Assembly (NCBI GenBank): GCA_015654825.1
Contig: JAATGE010000373.1
Span: forward strand, 1 to 8,548
Length of the DNA: 8,548 bases
Reading direction: 5' to 3'
Source of the DNA: Rhodospirillales bacterium
GTDB lineage: Bacteria; Pseudomonadota; Alphaproteobacteria; Acetobacterales; Acetobacteraceae
Shown here: positions 5,092 to 8,548 of the stretch, in pieces
Layout of the letters: each line of letters opens with the position of its first letter
Numbering within the stretch: the first letter of the stretch is position 1
Translations under genes and position numbers: made by a program
Notes under the pieces: model-generated
The model's input: only the letters and a program-made list of their open reading frames with translations
The model's database searches: none
What the model was told of the DNA's origin: nothing

Positions 5092-5676
5092 ATGCCTGAC
5101 ACTCTTCCCCCGGAAGACCCGTCTCGCCCCCAGCTCATGAGTGCAGAGCAATACGCGGCCTTCCAGGCCGCGCTGGCCGACCCCGCCTCTATCAGGACGC
5201 ATCTGGCGGCGCTCCAGGTCCTCTCCTGGCTGGATCACGGCATCGCCAAGATCCAGATGTCGCTGGAGGTCGCGCGGCTGGAAGCCGCCATTGCGCCCTT
5301 ATCCGAAGAGCGCATGGCCTGGGCCCGCAAGGCTGCCTACGCCATGCATATCAAGAGCGCCCAGCGCTACCGGGTGATGCGGCGCGATCGCGAACTATGC
5401 GACGCCAATAGGCCGCCGGCGCCCAGACGTGATCCCGCGGAAGGCGTCGCCAAGCAGCAGCGCCTTCAGGCGGAAGCGCTGGCCCGTAAGGCCCGCAGGG
5501 ACGCCGACTACGCTCGCTCTATCGAACGCCAGGCCGAACTGGCCAGCCTGAACAGCTGGCGCAAGCGGTTCCTGGATCTGGCGCGCGAGCGTCTCCCGCG
5601 AGACCAGTTCGAAAGCTGGGTCGCAGAGGCAAAAGCCGAATGTTTCGACGACGTTGCGGCCGCAAAGGCTGCCTGA
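5092..5676 (+). CDS. Helical, probably coiled-coil protein of unknown function, 194 aa
   Basis: Start ATG 5092 lies 6 nt after AGAGGAG of leader copy 11. The sequence is almost entirely predicted helix. A first helical part (Y-A-A-F-Q-A-A-L) leads into A-R-L-E-A-A-I-A-P-L-S-E-E-R-M-A-W-A-R-K-A-A-Y-A-M, then a basic stretch (R-Y-R-V-M-R-R-D-R-E-L), a Pro-rich hinge (R-P-P-A-P-R-R-D-P), and a long charged Ala/Arg/Glu/Gln helix to the C-terminus. This composition fits a structural or nucleic-acid-associated accessory protein, but there is no diagnostic motif and I do not recognise a family. The TGA stop (5674-5676) is itself part of leader copy 12: its box reads TGAAA instead of CGAAA. Confidence 0.8.
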   Translation: MPDTLPPEDPSRPQLMSAEQYAAFQAALADPASIRTHLAALQVLSWLDHGIAKIQMSLEVARLEAAIAPLSEERMAWARKAAYAMHIKSAQRYRVMRRDRELCDANRPPAPRRDPAEGVAKQQRLQAEALARKARRDADYARSIERQAELASLNSWRKRFLDLARERLPRDQFESWVAEAKAECFDDVAAAKAA

Positions 5677-5736
5677 AACCCGCGCCGGCGCCAGCCGGCC
5701 GGGTCGCCCGCGCGTCGCGGGCCAGAGGAGAAACCC
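5674..5736 (+). repeat. Two-hairpin leader element, copy 12 (with RBS)
   Basis: The box is TGAAA (5674-5678) and supplies the upstream gene's stop. Hairpin I: 5678-5689 with 5694-5704, 11 bp, C5683 bulged, loop GCCA. C5705. Hairpin II: GCCCGC 5706-5711 with GCGGGC 5717-5722. Then AGAGGAG (5724-5730) and ATG at 5737. Same hairpin I class as copies 1, 3 and 6. Confidence 0.87.
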
Positions 5737-6243
5737 ATGTCAAGACGCAAGCTAAGCCAGGCCGAGCTGTTCATTGCCGGGAAGGCGGACAAGCTATTCG
5801 GTACGCCCGTCGCGGTGCGGCTGGCCTCCGGGGCTCAGCAGATCGCGTTCACCGATGGCTCGATCGCCAAGGAGGAAGCTCCCGACCGCTGGACGGCCAG
5901 CAACGTGCCGGCATTCCACGCGGAGCTGCTGTCCGTCTACCAGTGCGACGAAAGCTCGACCCGCCATTGGTTCGTACGGTTCAAATGCATCTGGCCTGAT
6001 TCAAGCCGGATGGATCGGCTGCTGATGGCGATCGTCTTCGAGACGCCAGGCGCCATTGCGGTTCTGGACCCCTTCAAACTTCAGTTTCCGGAGGATGATC
6101 CGTTTCCGCGCGGCATCGATGCGGACCGGCTGGCACCGTTGCTTCGCAGCTGGATCGCGGCGTTCGTCGAGATCACCGCGAACGCGCCGCCGGCGCCTGC
6201 GGTCGTACAGCGCCGCGCCCAAGCGGCCGCCGCGTCGGCCTGA
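5737..6243 (+). CDS. Last protein of the array, unknown function, 168 aa
   Basis: Start ATG 5737 follows AGAGGAGAAACCC of leader copy 12. The N-terminus is basic (M-S-R-R-K-L-S-Q-A-E-L-F-I-A-G-K). The middle looks like a mixed alpha/beta domain, with H-W-F-V-R-F-K-C-I-W-P and L-L-M-A-I-V-F-E-T as strand-like hydrophobic runs. The C-terminus is an Ala/Pro-rich tail (A-N-A-P-P-A-P). No transmembrane segment and no recognised family. It is followed not by another leader but by an intrinsic terminator, so it closes the transcription unit. Confidence 0.8.
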   Translation: MSRRKLSQAELFIAGKADKLFGTPVAVRLASGAQQIAFTDGSIAKEEAPDRWTASNVPAFHAELLSVYQCDESSTRHWFVRFKCIWPDSSRMDRLLMAIVFETPGAIAVLDPFKLQFPEDDPFPRGIDADRLAPLLRSWIAAFVEITANAPPAPAVVQRRAQAAAASA

Positions 6244-6245
6244 CC

Positions 6246-6281
6246 AAATCCCCCAGGGGCACATTCCCCTGGGGGATTTTT
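6246..6281 (+). terminator. Rho-independent terminator closing block 1
   Basis: A perfect 14-bp stem, AAATCCCCCAGGGG (6246-6259) with CCCCTGGGGGATTT (6266-6279), loop CACATT, followed by an uninterrupted T run (6277-6281). It starts 3 nt after the stop of the 5737 gene. Its lead-in TGACCAAA resembles the TGACGAAA that opens the leader elements, and its CCAGGGG/CCCCTGG core equals hairpin I of copies 7-11, but only this hairpin has a T tract. Confidence 0.93.
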
Positions 6282-6320
6282 GCATTTTGACCACATTTCT
6301 AAGGTTTATCGGTGTTGCAT

Positions 6321-6338
6321 ATCACAGTTGCCTGTGAT
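6321..6338. promoter_or_regulatory. Perfect inverted repeat, candidate operator of the recombination operon
   Basis: ATCACAG (6321-6327), TTGC, CTGTGAT (6332-6338): a 7+7 bp perfect palindrome, 16 bp before the ATG at 6355, in the only long intergenic gap of block 2. A dimeric repressor or activator site is the natural reading. I could not fit a convincing core promoter: TTGACC at 6287-6292 is a good -35 match, but no -10 hexamer lies at normal spacing. A half-conserved copy of the same palindrome occurs at 4987-5004. Confidence 0.45.
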
Positions 6339-6354
6339 TAGGTCCGCGTCCGCC

Positions 6355-6720
6355 ATGGCACAAAAACCGTCCAGCGCTCCGGTTTCGTCTGAACTTCCTG
6401 AGCTCCTGCCACATCGCGTGCGAAGCGTCGAGGCGCCAAAGGAGGGATACTTTCTGTTCCGCGAGGTCAAGGGCGGTCCCTGGGTGCCGGCCATCATCCG
6501 TCACAGCCAAAAAAGGGGATGGTGGGCGGTGATCAACGGCTGCGAACGGTCGCCCAACAAAAACCCGCTACTGGCCGACAAGGTCATGCACATTTGGCTG
6601 ACAGCGCGCGAGGCCATCACCCGTGCACAATACGAGAAACGCTGCGCCGAGCTGCGCCAGCCCGGCGCGCCGCCGCCGAACAAGGCGATCGACCTCAACA
6701 AAATGCCTCCAATCTTTTGA
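6355..6720 (+). CDS. Small phage-type protein of unknown function, first gene of the recombination block
   Basis: 121 aa from ATG 6355. An alternative TTG at 6280 lies within the terminator stem and is rejected; GTG at 6334 overlaps the palindrome. The RBS is weak (only TAGG about 12 nt upstream), unlike the strong leaders of block 1. The core F-R-E-V-K-G-G-P-W-V-P-A-I-I-R, then W-W-A-V-I-N-G, then I-W-L-T-A-R-E-A-I-T-R-A-Q-Y matches a pattern familiar from small phage early proteins ('R.VKGGPWVPARI...W...IDG', '...W..A..I...EY'). No function is known to me. The C-terminus is Pro-rich. It ends 11 bp before the next gene. Confidence 0.75.
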   Translation: MAQKPSSAPVSSELPELLPHRVRSVEAPKEGYFLFREVKGGPWVPAIIRHSQKRGWWAVINGCERSPNKNPLLADKVMHIWLTAREAITRAQYEKRCAELRQPGAPPPNKAIDLNKMPPIF

Positions 6721-6731
6721 AAGGACCCTCG

Positions 6732-7616
6732 ATGGACACGCACGTTCCTGCCGATCCGACGATCGGCCACAACAGCCGCACAGAGCTCGACGCCACCACG
6801 AAAGCGCTGATCGAGCAAGCCGTGAAGGATGCCCTCGATCCCGAGCTGATCGCGGCCCAGCTCACCGAAGACGAGAAAGATGCGCTGAAGCGCCTCAGGG
6901 ATCTCAATGACGCGTTTGACCGCTGGGAGAAATCGCTCGGCTTCGCCCTCGATGCGAGTGGCAATCCGACCAAGGTCCGCAATCCGATCCGGACGGAGGG
7001 CGACGCCAAGAAGACCACCACGTTTACCGGCCAGTTGAAGGCGCTGAGCAGCGCCGCGGACAAGCGACGGAAGGTCGAAAAAGGCCGCTACGACGCCGCG
7101 GGCAAAGCCGCGCATGCGTTCTTCAACAGCCAGCTGATCGGGCCCGCGGACGAGAAGGTTGCGATCCTGGAGGGCGCGCTGACTGAATATACCCGGCACA
7201 AGATCGCGGAAGAGCGTCTCAAGGCGCAACGACTCGCGGACGAACAGGCCGCAGCTGCGCGGACCGTGGAAGCTGCTGCTCAGAAGGCCGGCTCCGCCGA
7301 GCTGATGGAGCAGGCGGGCGTGCTCGCCGACCGCGCCGAGCAATCGCAGTCGCGGGCCGACGGCGCCAACGCCAACCTCGGGCGCGTGACCGGCACGTTC
7401 GGCGGAACGTCCTCGGCGGTGACAGTCTGGGATTTCAAAATTCTGGACGAAGGCATGTTCCTCGGCGCCGTGCTGCGCGGCGACCTGCCGCGCGAATTCC
7501 TCACCATCAACGAGGGCGCGATCCGGACCGCCATCCGGCGTAAGGCAAACCCGTTGCGCGACCAGGAGAAGCATGGACTGCGCATCTTCGACGACGTCAG
7601 GGCGTCGGTGCGCTGA
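6732..7616 (+). CDS. Coiled-coil phage-type protein with IGHNS motif, partner gene of the ERF recombinase
   Basis: 294 aa. ATG 6732 is chosen because AAGGA at 6721-6725 lies 6 nt upstream; the longer in-frame ORF from 6519 would overlap the whole C-terminal half of the previous gene. Residues 11-15 are IGHNS, an N-terminal signature seen in alphaproteobacterial phage and plasmid proteins. Residues ~40-65 and ~105-205 are charged helices (E-E-R-L-K-A-Q-R-L-A-D-E-Q-A-A-A-A-R), a long coiled coil. The C-terminus has V-T-V-W-D-F-K-I-L-D (230-239), R-E-F-L-T-I-N-E-G-A-I-R (254-265) and G-L-R-I-F-D-D (282-288). That ending is typical of uncharacterised phage proteins encoded next to ERF/RecT annealing proteins, consistent with its position. 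The function is inferred as recombination-associated, not shown. The stop overlaps the next start (TGATG). Confidence 0.82.
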   Translation: MDTHVPADPTIGHNSRTELDATTKALIEQAVKDALDPELIAAQLTEDEKDALKRLRDLNDAFDRWEKSLGFALDASGNPTKVRNPIRTEGDAKKTTTFTGQLKALSSAADKRRKVEKGRYDAAGKAAHAFFNSQLIGPADEKVAILEGALTEYTRHKIAEERLKAQRLADEQAAAARTVEAAAQKAGSAELMEQAGVLADRAEQSQSRADGANANLGRVTGTFGGTSSAVTVWDFKILDEGMFLGAVLRGDLPREFLTINEGAIRTAIRRKANPLRDQEKHGLRIFDDVRASVR

Positions 7617-8548
7617 TGGACCAGATCGTACACGCGGCCGCCGGCGCCGGCGAGGATGGACTACAGGCGCTTATCCGGCAGCTGATCGGCCGCTTCGACC
7701 GCCAGTGGGAAACCGAAGAACCGTTGCGTGAGCTGTTCAAGAAGAAGGGCGAGCTGCTGCCCGCGGCGGCGGTGCCGGACTTCCTGGAGAGCGCCGAACT
7801 CGATAAGCTTCTGCCGGCGCTCAGTAAAGCGTGCGCGGCGATGGTCAATCCGTACCGCGATAAAGAGGCAACGGTGCGTGGGAAAACGCCGGACGGTCGC
7901 GATTATCAGTATACATACAGGTACGCCACCCTCGCATCGGTGAACAATTCGATCCGGGAACCGCTGACATCGAACGGCTTTACGATGCCGATGGCGCGCC
8001 CGATCCGGTCGACCGTGCGTGTGGGCCAGTACGATTTGTTCGTGCAGCTGCGCCATGAAAGTTGCCAGTGGATCGGATGCATCTGGCCGCTGGTCAACGC
8101 GGACAGCCGCAAAGCGGCGATGCAGGATTTCGCCGGCCAAACCACGTACGGGCGCCGCACCGCGACTATGTGCATCCTGGGCGTCGCCGCCGGCGACGAG
8201 GAAGCCGACGACGATGCCAACCGCGCATCCGGGCATAATGCCGCCATCAATGTCGTCGGCGCGATGCAGCAAGGCTTTGTCGACGAAGAGAACGGCAAAC
8301 GCTCGCTGCAGAAGAACCTGCTGACGGCTGCCGCGAACGCTTCCGGCGCGCAGCAGGTCACTGACCTGCTGGAGACCTGGTCGTTCAACCTGCACCTCTA
8401 TGGCGCCTATCAGAACGATCCCGATCAGCGGCCGATTTTCGACCAGGCGATGGCCGCGATCCGTTCGGCGCTCGACAAAATCGAGCCCGCGCTCGGCGAT
8501 CTTTTCGTCGCGATCGCCACCGCGGGTTCGAAATGGGACGCGCAGCAA
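7616..8548 (+). CDS. ERF family single-strand annealing protein, 3' end outside the window
   Basis: ATG 7616 overlaps the previous stop by one base (TGATG), so translation is probably coupled; there is no clear RBS. The frame is open for 311 codons to the window edge. ERF-family hallmarks are clear: Y-A-T-L-A-S-V-N-N-S-I-R-E-P-L-T-S-N-G-F (103-122), W152 and W157 in the following strands, then M-Q-D-F-A-G-Q-T-T-Y-G-R-R (169-181) with C-I-L-G-V-A-A-G-D-E-E-A-D-D-D (186-200), matching the family's QD.G...TY..RY / LG....DDD pattern. ERF proteins anneal complementary single DNA strands in phage-type homologous recombination, usually working with an exonuclease. The arginine pair with T in place of Y (R-R-T) is a small deviation. 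Family call is confident; the missing C-terminus cannot be judged. Confidence 0.93.
   Translation, partial: MDQIVHAAAGAGEDGLQALIRQLIGRFDRQWETEEPLRELFKKKGELLPAAAVPDFLESAELDKLLPALSKACAAMVNPYRDKEATVRGKTPDGRDYQYTYRYATLASVNNSIREPLTSNGFTMPMARPIRSTVRVGQYDLFVQLRHESCQWIGCIWPLVNADSRKAAMQDFAGQTTYGRRTATMCILGVAAGDEEADDDANRASGHNAAINVVGAMQQGFVDEENGKRSLQKNLLTAAANASGAQQVTDLLETWSFNLHLYGAYQNDPDQRPIFDQAMAAIRSALDKIEPALGDLFVAIATAGSKWDAQQ

Noticed and set aside
285..5736. Integron cassette array with attC sites
   Set aside because: Gene-plus-hairpin repeats with extrahelical bases recall attC, but the GTTRRRY/RYYYAAC core boxes are missing, no integrase is seen, and each repeat ends in the RBS of the next gene, so it is not a cassette 3' end.
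285..5736. CRISPR array
   Set aside because: The repeats are separated by complete genes of different length, not by short uniform spacers.
6280..6354. TTG start at 6280 for the first gene of block 2
   Set aside because: It lies in the terminator T run and has no RBS; the extra residues would be encoded by the terminator tail and the palindrome.
6519..6731. Longer N-terminus for the coiled-coil protein
   Set aside because: It would overlap the last 200 bases of the 6355 gene; AAGGA at 6721-6725 and the IGHNS N-terminus point to ATG 6732.
6501..7574. 357-codon open frame on the - strand
   Set aside because: Shadow of the coiled-coil gene at 6732-7616, whose RBS, coupling to ERF and recognisable C-terminus make the + strand the coding one.
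7661..8548. 295-codon open frame on the - strand
   Set aside because: It is antisense to the ERF gene, which has clear family motifs; long antisense frames are expected in GC-rich coding DNA. No RBS, and Arg/His/Gly-rich composition.

Overview
The window is GC-rich, tightly packed and coded entirely on the + strand. It looks like accessory DNA (phage, prophage or plasmid/ICE) from an alphaproteobacterium, probably of the Hyphomicrobiales type. The clues are a DUF932 phage/plasmid protein, an ERF-type single-strand annealing protein, and an N-terminal IGHNS signature of the kind seen in alphaproteobacterial phage and plasmid proteins. The taxonomic call is inference; no rRNA, tRNA, integrase or replication gene is present to settle it.

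Block 1 (1-6243) is a one-direction array of small, mostly unrecognised genes: a Myb/SANT-like protein cut by the left edge, then genes starting at 350, 641, 1073, 1784 (DUF932), 3044, 3375 (an 'LTPHP' phage-type protein), 3803, 4198, 4465, a vestigial or tiny ORF near 4964, 5092 and 5737. Each is preceded by a copy of one ~55-65 nt element, 12 copies in all: a [C/T]GAAA box, a bulged hairpin I, a single C, a short hairpin II, then C and an AGAGGAG-type ribosome binding site a few bases before the start codon. Stems differ in sequence between copies but keep pairing by compensatory changes, so the conserved thing is a folded RNA. In three copies the upstream gene's stop codon lies inside hairpin I. 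This array of structured leaders is the most interesting content of the window.

Block 1 ends at a strong intrinsic terminator (6246-6281) that stands where hairpin I would otherwise stand.

Block 2 (6355 to the right edge) is built differently. A short regulatory gap carries a perfect ATCACAG-N4-CTGTGAT palindrome, followed by three tightly spaced genes with ordinary or no ribosome binding sites: a small phage-type protein, a 294-aa coiled-coil protein, and an ERF single-strand annealing protein that overlaps it by one base and runs off the window. This is a phage-style homologous recombination module. Block 1 reads as an accessory/early-gene array whose translation is probably tuned, coupled or protected by the repeated RNA element.
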